Made by a program: the position numbers and the translations under genes. 64,000 nt of DNA from Brevibacillus composti (GTDB lineage Bacteria; Bacillota; Bacilli; Brevibacillales; Brevibacillaceae): assembly GCF_016406105.1 (NCBI RefSeq), contig NZ_CP066308.1, positions 406,501 to 470,500 of the forward strand, written 5' to 3'. The notes beneath the pieces are model-generated. The model was not told the origin of the DNA and did not search any database. It saw nothing but the letters and a program-made list of their open reading frames with translations. Within the stretch, counting starts at the first letter, position 1; each line of letters starts with the position of its first letter. Positions 8,442-16,824 of this stretch are shown piece by piece.

Positions 8442-10067
8442 ATGTTTACCAGAAAATTGCGGTTAACGCTGCAAACCCGCATGATTTTGCTCATTATCTT
8501 TGTCATCGTCTCCATCATAAGTGCGATCGGCATGGTGTTTACCTCCATCATTTCCACTTCAATCGAAGAGCAGGTGGGAAAACGGGCGCTCAGCGTAGCC
8601 ACGATTGTGGCAAACATGCCCGAGGTGCAAGCCGCGTTTGGCATGACCGATCCATCCGCTGTCATTCAGCCGATTGCGGAAGCAGTGAGAAAACAGACCG
8701 AAGCGGAATACGTCGTCGTGGGCAACCGCCAAGGCATTCGTTACTCCCATCCCCTTCCGGAGCGGATCGGGAAAGAGATGGTCGGGGGGGACAACGACGA
8801 GGGGCTGCTGCACGGGCGCTCCTATATCTCCAAAGCGGTGGGCAGTCTGGGTCCCGCTCTGCGGGGGAAGGTGCCCGTCAAAAATCAACACGGCCAAGTA
8901 ATCGGGATCGTATCCGTCGGTTTCCTCCTCGAAGATATCGAAGAAGCCGTCGACAGCTATCAGGAAAAGGTTCTCGTGATTATCGCGCTTTCCGTACTGA
9001 TCGGCGTCCTCGGTGCGATCTGGTTGAGCCGGCGTTTCAAACGAGCCATCCTTGGTTTGGAGCCTGAAGAGATTGCGGCCCTGTACATGGAGCGAAATGC
9101 CGTCATCGAATCGGTGAGGGAGGGCATCGTCGCCATTGACCGGCACGGTGAGGTCAGCACGGTGAATAAAGCGGCGATTCGCATCCTGGAGTTGCCCGCT
9201 GATCAGGATGTGCACCGCAAGCCGATTCAGGAGATATTGCCCGGCAGCAAGATGCTGGAGGTGCTGGAGTCAGGGGAAAGGCAGCTGGACCGGGAGGTGA
9301 TCATCGCGGGGAAGGAAATTATCGTAAACCGGGTGCCGATAAAGATCGGGAGCAAGGTCATCGGAGTCGTCAGCAGCTTTCGCCCGAAATCGGAGATCGA
9401 CCAGCTTGCGGAAGAGCTATCCCAGGTGAGGCGTTACGCGGATGCCCTGCGTGCACAGACCCATGAGTTTCACAACCTCTTGTACATGATCTCGGGTCTT
9501 TTGCAGCTCGGTTCCGTTCAAGAGGCAATCGAGCTGATCACCAGCGAGACCTCCGCACAGCAGGAAATGATCTTGCTTCTGGCGAGACAAGTACCCGATC
9601 CGCTGATTGGCGCCTTGCTGCTGGGGATGCACAACCGGGCCAAGGAATTGAAAATCCAGTTTCAGATTAACCGCGACAGCCGTCTGAAAGAGCTGCCCGC
9701 GACAATCAGCCGTCAACAGGTCGTCCTGCTGCTCGGCAACATCATTCAGAACGCGTTTGAATCGGTTAAGGATCCTCGCGTGGAAGGCAAGAAAACGGTG
9801 GAATGCTATATTTCCGATACCGGACAGGAGATTTTGTTTGAAGTGGAAGATTCGGGCCCTGGCGTGGATGAGGCGATCCGGGAGCGTATTTTTGAATACG
9901 GCTTCTCCACCAAGCAAGGGGAAAAGCGCGGCATTGGCCTCGCCAAAGTAAAAAGCATCGTGGAAGAAATGGGCGGCTACATCCTGGTTGGAAAAAGTGA
10001 ATGGGGGGGCGCGCTGTTTACGATTTCGCTGCCCAAAGCAAGGAGGGACACACATGAAGCAGGTTGA
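8442..10067 (+). CDS. CitA/DcuS-family sensor histidine kinase (tricarboxylate or dicarboxylate sensor)
   Basis: This is a 541-residue kinase with the CitA/DcuS/DctS layout: a membrane segment (about 12-36), an extracytoplasmic PAS-like sensor (about 40-170), a second membrane segment (VLVIIALSVLIGVLGAIWL), a cytoplasmic PAS and a Spo0B-type dimerisation helix. The phosphoacceptor His is near residue 341 (QTHEFHNLLYMISGLLQLG). The ATPase follows (NIIQNAFESV, DSGPGV, KRGIGLAKVKSI). It sits directly upstream of its regulator and of tctCBA, so it probably senses citrate or a related acid and switches on uptake. The ligand is inferred from context. Confidence 0.9.
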   Translation: MFTRKLRLTLQTRMILLIIFVIVSIISAIGMVFTSIISTSIEEQVGKRALSVATIVANMPEVQAAFGMTDPSAVIQPIAEAVRKQTEAEYVVVGNRQGIRYSHPLPERIGKEMVGGDNDEGLLHGRSYISKAVGSLGPALRGKVPVKNQHGQVIGIVSVGFLLEDIEEAVDSYQEKVLVIIALSVLIGVLGAIWLSRRFKRAILGLEPEEIAALYMERNAVIESVREGIVAIDRHGEVSTVNKAAIRILELPADQDVHRKPIQEILPGSKMLEVLESGERQLDREVIIAGKEIIVNRVPIKIGSKVIGVVSSFRPKSEIDQLAEELSQVRRYADALRAQTHEFHNLLYMISGLLQLGSVQEAIELITSETSAQQEMILLLARQVPDPLIGALLLGMHNRAKELKIQFQINRDSRLKELPATISRQQVVLLLGNIIQNAFESVKDPRVEGKKTVECYISDTGQEILFEVEDSGPGVDEAIRERIFEYGFSTKQGEKRGIGLAKVKSIVEEMGGYILVGKSEWGGALFTISLPKARRDTHEAG

Positions 10068-10749
10068 GGTGCTCATCGTAGAAGATGACGTCAGAATTCT
10101 CGAAATTAACCGCCGGTTCGCCGAGAAGGTGGACGGCTTTCAAGTGATGGCGACGGCGACCAGCGGCGAACAGGCCAAGGAGCTGTTGGAATATATCCGC
10201 CCCAATCTGGTGCTGCTGGACGTCTATCTGCCGGATATGCTGGGCACCGATCTCGTGTGGCATATCCGGCAGCACTACCGCCACGTAGACATTATCATGA
10301 TCACGGCTGCCAAAGAAATGGAGATGGTGCAGGCGGCCCTGCGCGGAGGGGTGTACGACTACATCGTCAAGCCGCTGGTATTCGAACGTTTTCGTGAGCG
10401 GCTGGAAAGCTACCGGGAGCATGTGATGCGGACCAGCGAGGCGGGATTTGTGGACCAGGAAGAAATCGACCGGCTGATGTCCCGGCGTCTGCACCCGGCC
10501 AAGCTGAGGGAGACGAACATGCCCAAGGGAATTGACAGTTTGACGCTGGAGAAAGTCATGCAGGTCATCATGCAGGCCGACGTCAGGGGACTCTCTGCTG
10601 AAGAAGTGGGCAGGCTCGTGGGGACAAGCCGTACGACGGCCAGGCGTTATCTGGAATACCTGGTTGCAGAGGGCAAGCTGCGGGCCGATTTGGTGTACGG
10701 GACAGTAGGCAGGCCGGAGCGGAAGTATCTGGCCGTCACGTTGCAATGA
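10054..10749 (+). CDS. CitB/DctR-family response regulator
   Basis: This is a 231-residue regulator. The receiver domain has IVEDD, the phosphoacceptor Asp in LLDVYLPD, Thr in MITAAKE and Lys in IVKP. The C-terminal winged-helix region matches the CitB/DcuR class (SAEEVGRLVGTSRTTARRYL). Start ATG 10054 has AGGAGGG upstream and overlaps the kinase by 14 bases. A terminator follows, so the downstream tctCBA genes have their own promoter, presumably its target. Confidence 0.92.
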   Translation: MKQVEVLIVEDDVRILEINRRFAEKVDGFQVMATATSGEQAKELLEYIRPNLVLLDVYLPDMLGTDLVWHIRQHYRHVDIIMITAAKEMEMVQAALRGGVYDYIVKPLVFERFRERLESYREHVMRTSEAGFVDQEEIDRLMSRRLHPAKLRETNMPKGIDSLTLEKVMQVIMQADVRGLSAEEVGRLVGTSRTTARRYLEYLVAEGKLRADLVYGTVGRPERKYLAVTLQ

Positions 10750-10761
10750 GATAGCGTAGGC

Positions 10762-10788
10762 AAAGGCTGTCAGGTAGGCAGCCTTTTT
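10762..10788 (+). terminator. Intrinsic terminator
   Basis: Stem AAAGGCTG / CAGCCTTT with a T tail after the response regulator gene. Confidence 0.85.
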
Positions 10789-10945
10789 GCATTCCAACCA
10801 AGTCTGTGAACTTTATGGCCAAAATAGACAAAATATTCAAAATGGAAATTATGCACGCAAACTATTCAACTGTCAGGCAGCGTGATACCTTATGAACAGT
10901 AATTTGGATGCGCTTTCAAACACATAAGGTAAGGGGGATGTACCT

Positions 10946-11992
10946 ATGAAAAAAAGAAGTCTTTTCCTCGCGCTGTCCACCAGCATCATGCTGTTGGTGG
11001 CTGCATGCAGCAACGGCGGCAATGCTGGCAATGCCGGCGGCAGCCAACCCACAGGACAATCTGCGCCTGCAGCTTCTGCCTATCCGGAGAAGCCCATCGT
11101 GATTGTCGCACCATCGGGAGCCGGCGGCGGCTGGGACAAAACCGCCCGCTCCATTACCAAGGTATTGATGGAGACCCAATTGGTAGAGAAGACGATTACG
11201 GTGGAGAACAAGCCGGGCGGCGGGGGAGCCGTATTTTTGGCGGAATATGCGAGCAAGGACAAAGGGAACGCATACAAGCTGTTTGTCAGTTCGCCGCCCA
11301 TTCTGATCAACAACAACAAAAAAGAAGGAAACAGCCCGTTTGGGTACAAAGATGTGACGCCCCTCGCTCAGCTTACGAGAGACTTCGGGGCCATCGCGGT
11401 CAAGGCGGATTCTCCTTATGCCGACCTGAAGAGCCTGCTTGATGCGATCAAGGCCGATCCGACAAAAATATCGATGGCGGGAGGTTCCGCTCCCGGTTCG
11501 ATGGACCATCTGGTAGGCGTCTTGCCTGCGGCGAAATACGGCATCGATCCAAAGGCGGTCAAATACGTTTCCTATGACGGCGGCGGGGAGGCTATTGCCG
11601 CATTGCTCGGAGGCAACGCGGATGCGATCGCCACGGATGCATCCAGTCTGACCGAGTACCTGAGAGCAGGGAAAATCCGCATACTTGGGATTGCCTCTGA
11701 TGAACGCCTGGGCGGGGAGCTGAAAGAAATCCCCACCTATAAAGAGCAGGGCATCGATGCCAGCTTTACCATCTGGCGCGGGATCTTCGGTCCGGCCGAT
11801 ATGCCTGCCGACGCAAAAGCGTATTGGGACGAAAAGCTGAAGGCGCTCTCTGAGAACGAAGCATGGAAGAAAGAGCTGGAGGCCAACGGGTGGGAAAGTG
11901 AATACAAAGACTCCGCCAGCTTCACCGCGTTCCTCGACGAACAAAACAATTTGGTAATCGAGCTCCTGACGTCGCTCGGCATGGCCAAATAA
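10946..11992 (+). CDS. tctC: Tripartite tricarboxylate transporter substrate-binding lipoprotein
   Basis: This is a 348-residue TctC/BUG-type binding protein. A lipoprotein signal ends in lipobox LVAAC (Cys about 21). A low-complexity linker follows, then the two-lobe BUG fold with the motifs PSGAGGGWDKTAR and NKPGGGGAVF near the N-terminus and VSYDGGGEAIAALLGG mid-protein. AAGGGGGATG lies upstream of ATG 10946. It captures tricarboxylates or similar acids at the cell surface for TctAB. The AT-rich 200 bases before it contain no gene and probably hold the response-regulator site. Confidence 0.93.
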   Translation: MKKRSLFLALSTSIMLLVAACSNGGNAGNAGGSQPTGQSAPAASAYPEKPIVIVAPSGAGGGWDKTARSITKVLMETQLVEKTITVENKPGGGGAVFLAEYASKDKGNAYKLFVSSPPILINNNKKEGNSPFGYKDVTPLAQLTRDFGAIAVKADSPYADLKSLLDAIKADPTKISMAGGSAPGSMDHLVGVLPAAKYGIDPKAVKYVSYDGGGEAIAALLGGNADAIATDASSLTEYLRAGKIRILGIASDERLGGELKEIPTYKEQGIDASFTIWRGIFGPADMPADAKAYWDEKLKALSENEAWKKELEANGWESEYKDSASFTAFLDEQNNLVIELLTSLGMAK

Positions 11993-12020
11993 AAGGGAGA
12001 GGCACCCCTCTCCTTTTTTC
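11993..12020 (+). terminator. Intrinsic terminator between tctC and tctB
   Basis: A perfect short stem (GGAGAGG / CCTCTCC) with a six-T tail sits inside the transporter operon. Partial read-through would make binding protein in excess over membrane subunits. Confidence 0.8.
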
Positions 12021-12052
12021 TAAGCTTCAGCTTTTCTCAAGGAGGCAGGATC

Positions 12053-12511
12053 GTGAGCAAAACTTTTGATCGGTATGCAAGCATCGTCTTCCTGGCTATG
12101 GGTGTCGCCTTCGTCATCGGCAGTATGGGCATCTCCCAGAGCGCCTACGGAAGCAAGGTCGGACCCAATATTTTTCCGCTGGGGCTGGGTTCCATCCTCG
12201 TGCTGCTCAGCATACGGCTGTTTTTTGAAACCTTTCGCTACCAAAGCGGGCAAAAGCAAGCGTACAAGCTGGACTACAAGCGATTCGGCATCATCCTGTC
12301 GGCTGCTGTTCTCTATGCGTTGTTCCTTCGAGATGTGGGGTATGTGATCGGCACCTTCCTGTTTCTCCTGATTGGGTTTCAGACCATGGAGAAAGGCAAG
12401 TGGCTCTCATCCATTCTCATTTCAGGCGGATTTTCTTTTGGTGTCCATTACGTGTACGTAGAACTGCTGGAAGGAACTTTACCCGGTTTTCCTGCCTGGT
12501 TGGGTTTGTAG
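12053..12511 (+). CDS. tctB: Tripartite tricarboxylate transporter small membrane subunit
   Basis: This is a 152-residue protein with four predicted membrane segments (YASIVFLAMGVAFVIGSMG, FPLGLGSILVLLSIRLFF, FGIILSAAVLYALFL and a long C-terminal hydrophobic stretch), typical of TctB. It uses a GTG start (12053) with AAGGAGG 8 bases upstream. It lies between tctC and tctA in the usual order, and pairs with TctA as the membrane part of the secondary transporter. Confidence 0.9.
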   Translation: MSKTFDRYASIVFLAMGVAFVIGSMGISQSAYGSKVGPNIFPLGLGSILVLLSIRLFFETFRYQSGQKQAYKLDYKRFGIILSAAVLYALFLRDVGYVIGTFLFLLIGFQTMEKGKWLSSILISGGFSFGVHYVYVELLEGTLPGFPAWLGL

Positions 12512-12523
12512 GGGGGAGAAAAG

Positions 12524-14050
12524 ATGGATACGTTGTCTTATCTGTTAAACGGGTTTGGGATCGCGCTGCAATGGCACAACCTGTTGTTTTCATTCGGGGG
12601 CGTACTGATCGGCACGATGGTCGGAGTATTGCCCGGAATCGGCCCGATCAGCGGTGTTGCCCTGCTGATCCCGGTAACGGCATCGTTGACGGGAGGACTG
12701 CCGCCTGAACAGGCAGCGACCAGTGCCATCATTTTGCTGGCTGGTGTGTATTACGGTGCGATGTACGGAGGCTCCACCACTTCCATTTTGCTCAATACGC
12801 CGGGGGAATCTTCTTCGGTGGTAACCGTACTGGATGGCTATCCCATGGCGAAACAGGGGAGAGCGGGCGCTGCCCTGGCCATCGCCGCGATCGGTTCTTT
12901 CGTCGCCGGAATTATTTCGCTGATCGGTTTGGTTTTGTTGGCCCAACCCCTGTCGGAAGTGGCCTTAAAATTAAGCCCTGCTGATGAATTTTCCTTGATG
13001 ATTCTCGGCCTGTGCGCTTTAAGCGGCCTGGCGGGAAAGTCTGTGACCAAGGCTTTGATGATGACCGTGCTGGGGTTGTCATTGGCTACCATAGGCATCG
13101 ACAATGTCTCCGGCGTCGCCCGGTTTACCTTTGACCGTCCGGAGCTATACGGGGGATTGGAATTTTTGACGATCGCCGTCGGCCTGTTTGCGCTGGGGGA
13201 AGTGTTTAAGACCATTCTGGAGCGAGACGGCAGCGAAGGCGAGCTTGCAAAAATCACCCGGGTTTTTCCGACCCGGCAAGACTTGAAGGACAGTGCGTTG
13301 CCGATTATTCGCGGTTCGCTGGTGGGCTTTTTTAAAGGAATCGTACCGGGTTCCGGGGCTACACTGGCCTCCTTCCTGGCCTATCTGCTGGAGAAAAAAA
13401 TCAGCAAGCATCCGGAAAAATTCGGAAAGGGCGCCATCGAGGGTGTAGCCGCGCCTGAATCGGCGAACAACGCAGCATCTGGCGGGGCGATGATTCCTTT
13501 GCTGACGCTGGGGATTCCCGGGACGGGAACAACCGCTGTATTGATGGGTGCACTGATCATGTATAACGTTCAACCCGGCCCCTTGCTCTTCGAGGAGCAC
13601 CCGACAATCGCATGGGGATTGATCGCCAGCATGTTCATCGGAAATCTGATGCTGCTGATTCTGAACATGCCGCTCGTAAAAGTTTTTGCCAAACTGATCG
13701 AAACGCCGCCCAAATACTTGATCCCCATGATCGTGGCCATCTCCTTTTTTGGCGTGTATGCCGTGCAAGTCTCCACATTCGATCTGTTGTTGCTGATCGT
13801 CTGCGGCGTGGTCGGATATTTTCTCACCAAAAATGACTTCCCGATGGCGCCGCTGGTGCTGGGGCTGGTACTGGGACCGATGATCGAGAACAACCTGCGC
13901 AGAGCGCTGACGACATCCAACGGCGACTTCTCCATTTTTGTACAAAAGCCCGTATCCCTGACGTTTCTGGTGATTGCGGTACTGTGGATCGCGGTTCCGC
14001 TCATCATGAAACGGAGAGGGAAGAGGGTCGTGGTGAATGTCGAAGGATAG
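12524..14050 (+). CDS. tctA: Tripartite tricarboxylate transporter large permease subunit
   Basis: This is a 508-residue, strongly hydrophobic protein with TctA hallmarks: GVLPGIGPISGVALLIP, YYGAMYGGSTTSILLNTPGE and the second-half repeat GIVPGSGATLASFLAY with a LGIPGTGTTAVLMGAL loop. It has about 10-12 membrane segments. The ribosome site GGGGGGAG precedes ATG 12524, 12 bases after tctB. It is the transport channel, driven by an ion gradient in characterised relatives. The exact substrate is not determined. Confidence 0.95.
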   Translation: MDTLSYLLNGFGIALQWHNLLFSFGGVLIGTMVGVLPGIGPISGVALLIPVTASLTGGLPPEQAATSAIILLAGVYYGAMYGGSTTSILLNTPGESSSVVTVLDGYPMAKQGRAGAALAIAAIGSFVAGIISLIGLVLLAQPLSEVALKLSPADEFSLMILGLCALSGLAGKSVTKALMMTVLGLSLATIGIDNVSGVARFTFDRPELYGGLEFLTIAVGLFALGEVFKTILERDGSEGELAKITRVFPTRQDLKDSALPIIRGSLVGFFKGIVPGSGATLASFLAYLLEKKISKHPEKFGKGAIEGVAAPESANNAASGGAMIPLLTLGIPGTGTTAVLMGALIMYNVQPGPLLFEEHPTIAWGLIASMFIGNLMLLILNMPLVKVFAKLIETPPKYLIPMIVAISFFGVYAVQVSTFDLLLLIVCGVVGYFLTKNDFPMAPLVLGLVLGPMIENNLRRALTTSNGDFSIFVQKPVSLTFLVIAVLWIAVPLIMKRRGKRVVVNVEG

Positions 14051-14077
14051 CATCCATAACGAATGAAAAGCAGAAGG

Positions 14078-14115
14078 AAGACGGCGGCAGCGGTTTGCGC
14101 CGTCTTTTTTCTTTT
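14078..14115 (+). terminator. Intrinsic terminator after tctCBA
   Basis: Stem AAGACGGCG / CGCCGTCTT with a long T tail. Confidence 0.9.
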
Positions 14116-14135
14116 TACTGACGTTTCTCATGGGC

Positions 14136-14153
14136 CTCATCCTTCAGGATGAG
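14136..14153. repeat. Inverted repeat upstream of the matrix island
   Basis: CTCATCC-TTCA-GGATGAG has perfect 7-base arms. A further CTCATCC copy follows at about 14159-14165. It lies before the first signal peptidase gene and could be an operator. Function unproven. Confidence 0.4.
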
Positions 14154-14266
14154 ACGGCCTCATCCCGGCGGAGAAAAATCTTCCTCCTGCTGAGTGACAG
14201 CAGTCCCTCCAGCGGGGGAAGATGAGGGCTTCGTTTCTCCGTAAAATGGGAGAAGAGGTGATCGGC

Positions 14267-14812
14267 GTGGCTTTTCGTTGGGGAAAGCGATTGTTTCTCG
14301 TGATCGTATGTCTGCTCGTGGCCGTCAATTTGTTTTTCTCCATCTCCAGCCGTCTGAATGCGGACCGGATGCCAGGGGCAGGGAGCTGGCGGGTGCTGGC
14401 GGTACTGACCGGCAGTATGTCGCCGACGATCAACGCCGGAGACATGGTGATTGTGCAAAGCTACGGCGAGAAGCGGCCTGCCGTCGGGGAAATCGTCACC
14501 TATTGGCAGGAGGAGGGCGGAGGTTCCCTCACCACCCATCGCATCGTCCACCAATTGGCGAACGGGTATCTGCAAACCAAGGGGGATGCCAACCTAGGGG
14601 TGGACGGCGGATGGACCCACCCGGATCGGCTGGTCGGAACGGTAGTCGCGCGCATACCCTATGCCGCCGCGATACAGGAGGGGCTCCAGCAGCCGCTGGT
14701 TTTGCTCGCCCTGACGGTTTTGTTCCTCGCATGGCCGCTGCTGGCGATGCGCGGGGGAGACCGGCAGCCGCAAACGATCCAATCTGAAACCATTGAGGGG
14801 GAGCCTACATGA
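14267..14812 (+). CDS. SipW-type (ER-type) signal peptidase I, copy 1
   Basis: This is a membrane-anchored signal peptidase of about 181 residues. It has an N-terminal membrane anchor, the catalytic Ser in TGSMSPTI, a His in TTHRIV in place of the usual bacterial Lys, and an Asp in TKGDAN. The His marks the ER/archaeal type represented by SipW. A C-terminal hydrophobic segment is also present. GTG 14267 was chosen because GAAGAGG lies 8 bases upstream; an in-frame ATG at 14222 has poor ribosome-site spacing. It overlaps the next gene by 4 bases (ATGA). It probably processes the TasA-like exported proteins encoded downstream. Confidence 0.85.
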   Translation: MAFRWGKRLFLVIVCLLVAVNLFFSISSRLNADRMPGAGSWRVLAVLTGSMSPTINAGDMVIVQSYGEKRPAVGEIVTYWQEEGGGSLTTHRIVHQLANGYLQTKGDANLGVDGGWTHPDRLVGTVVARIPYAAAIQEGLQQPLVLLALTVLFLAWPLLAMRGGDRQPQTIQSETIEGEPT

Positions 14813-16062
14813 ACTGGAGTCAGGTCAAGCATTGGCCGTGGAAGCGAATTTTGCTGGGGAGCGCTGTCATTTCCTCCATCGTCGTCAGCACCAGCTTTGG
14901 GACTTACGCCTATTTTACGAGTGAAGCGGAGGAAACCAGTACATTTGCCGCAGGGAAGCTGGAGATCACCCTCGGGGAGACCAAGGTGAAGTTTCAGGCG
15001 GAAGGTGACATGCCGTTTTTGCCAGGCGTGCGATTTGATAAGGAACTGAGTGTCTACAATCACAGCGATGTGCCGGTGAAATACGCCCTCCTGGCCGAAA
15101 AGGAAGAGGGCGATGACATCGTGTACGACCAACTGGTCGTGGAAATCAGGAGGGACGGCGACGGAGGCGAGCTGCTGTATCACGGACGGGTCAACCAGCT
15201 CAATCAAGCCAATGTCGTGGTGCCGGAGCTGCCGGTAGGGGATCAGGATACGCTTCATTTTACCGTCTATCTGCCGGAGAGCACGGGCAACGAGGTGCAG
15301 CAAAAATCAGCAGACGTCACGTTCGGCTTTTTGGCGACACAGCAGGAGAACGGCCCTTATTTTGCCCAGTCCGGCCCCGTCATGACGTTCACCCCGGAGG
15401 AACTGAATGGCCTCAAGCTGCAAGAAACGCTGGAGATGGCGGAAAAGCAGGCAGAAGCGGGAGCGGGCGGCATGACTTTTGTCCTCGAAGAAGGCAGCTA
15501 CGATTTATCGGGACTCTCCTTGCCCAAAGCGGTGACGTGGAAAGCGGCTCCCGGCCGGGAGGGCGAGGTCGTCATCCGTGCAGACGAGCTGCAGGTGAGC
15601 CATGCCTCCTTCGAAGGGATCCGCTTCGTGGGCAACGGGACAGGCTTGATCGTAGGCGATCATGTCAGCTTTCGCAATTGCCAGTTCGACGGCGCGGGGA
15701 TCCGGACCATGCCGGGAGCCGAAGAGTCGCTGGAAGGACTGACGGTAAAAGAGAGCCGCTTTGCAGGAGCGCAGGAGGCCATTTTGCTGGATCAGACCGC
15801 CAAGGCCGTGTTGATCCTGAACAATACCTTTGAGGGGGTTGGCCATGCTGTCGTAGTAGACAATGGGAGAGAGTCGGAAGTGCAGATTGTCGGCAATGAC
15901 TTCTCCCAGGTTAGCCGATATGCCGTCGACAGCAGCGGGGTTCGCGTAGGGGACGGAATCGAGGGATTCAGGGAGACCGGCGGCGAGGGAGGAGACACGA
16001 AACGGCTGGCCCTCCACTTGAACAAAGCTGACTTGTATCTGGAAGGGAATCGGTATGAGTAA
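14809..16062 (+). CDS. Secreted protein: TasA-like N-terminus fused to a beta-helix domain
   Basis: This is a 417-residue protein. The signal region is of the SipW-substrate type (a hydrophobic run, then TYAYFTSEAEETSTFAAGKL), followed by a TasA/CalY-like beta domain to about residue 180. After that comes a right-handed parallel beta-helix pattern (about 220-390), with repeated hydrophobic and Asn turns such as VSFRNCQFDGAG, LTVKESRFAGAQ, VLILNNTFEGVG and VQIVGNDFSQVS. Beta-helices often bind or cut polysaccharide, but no catalytic motif is recognisable. The gene is translationally coupled to the signal peptidase. A matrix or carbohydrate-contact role is inferred. Confidence 0.75.
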   Translation: MNWSQVKHWPWKRILLGSAVISSIVVSTSFGTYAYFTSEAEETSTFAAGKLEITLGETKVKFQAEGDMPFLPGVRFDKELSVYNHSDVPVKYALLAEKEEGDDIVYDQLVVEIRRDGDGGELLYHGRVNQLNQANVVVPELPVGDQDTLHFTVYLPESTGNEVQQKSADVTFGFLATQQENGPYFAQSGPVMTFTPEELNGLKLQETLEMAEKQAEAGAGGMTFVLEEGSYDLSGLSLPKAVTWKAAPGREGEVVIRADELQVSHASFEGIRFVGNGTGLIVGDHVSFRNCQFDGAGIRTMPGAEESLEGLTVKESRFAGAQEAILLDQTAKAVLILNNTFEGVGHAVVVDNGRESEVQIVGNDFSQVSRYAVDSSGVRVGDGIEGFRETGGEGGDTKRLALHLNKADLYLEGNRYE

Positions 16063-16813
16063 GCGCAGGAGAGGGGGAACGCTCAATCCATCTCGACGCG
16101 CGGCTGCTGAGAAGGTGGCGGGCAGCCTGTTTCTCCTCGGGCTTGCCGCCACGCTGATGCATCAGCCGGCAGGCACCTACAGCTGGCTGTGGCAGGAGAC
16201 GAGGGATGCCAGCCACCACTTTGCCGTCGGGCTGCTGGACATCACCCGGAGCTCCTTTGCCGATCAGTGGCGCGTGGTGGAAGGCGGCAATCACTCCATT
16301 GATTTGTCCCGCATGATCCCCGGCGATGCGCGCCTGTTGGAGGCCACGCTCTCTCGCGGCGAGAGCGATCTTGATTTTTTCTACAAAATCGTGGCGAGAG
16401 TGACAGCAGCGGACCACCCGGAGGAGCAGCAGGAGCGGGAAGAGACGGACCAGCCGGATGATGCGCGCAGGGCGGTCGATGAAACGAGGCAGGATGATGC
16501 AACAAAGCAGAGCGATGTTTCGAAGCGGAATGATGCGCCGAAGCTGGAGGACGTCCTGCGCATTCGCATAGAGAGCGGCGGGGACGTCGTCTACGACGGG
16601 CTGGTTCGCGAGCTTCATCAGCAGCAGCCCGGTCTTCCCCATGTCAATGGCACAGAGAGCTATTTCTCCGCGCGGCAGCGAACGAAGAAATTCGCCATAA
16701 CGGTCTACCTGCCGAAAGAAGGGATCGATCATCAGTATCAGGCGTTGGCAGGGAATCTGGAAGTGCGGTTTCTGGCCAAACAAGCGACACCGGGCGCCAT
16801 TTTTGCGGAATAG
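16055..16813 (+). CDS. Secreted TasA-like protein with charged low-complexity insert
   Basis: This is a 252-residue protein that overlaps the preceding gene by 8 bases. It has a basic N-terminus, a hydrophobic signal segment (VAGSLFLLGLAATLMHQPAG) and then TYSWLWQETRDASHHFAVG, a diverged form of the TasA-family entry motif. Two beta-rich halves are separated by an Asp/Glu/Gln/Lys-rich insert at about residues 125-165 (repeating DDA/RDDATKQSDV-like units). The last part (KFAITVYLPKEGIDHQYQALAGNLEVRF) resembles the C-terminal strands of TasA-like proteins. It is probably a matrix accessory protein; no enzymatic motif is seen. Confidence 0.65.
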   Translation: MSKRRRGGTLNPSRRAAAEKVAGSLFLLGLAATLMHQPAGTYSWLWQETRDASHHFAVGLLDITRSSFADQWRVVEGGNHSIDLSRMIPGDARLLEATLSRGESDLDFFYKIVARVTAADHPEEQQEREETDQPDDARRAVDETRQDDATKQSDVSKRNDAPKLEDVLRIRIESGGDVVYDGLVRELHQQQPGLPHVNGTESYFSARQRTKKFAITVYLPKEGIDHQYQALAGNLEVRFLAKQATPGAIFAE

Positions 16814-16824
16814 GGGGGAGTCGG

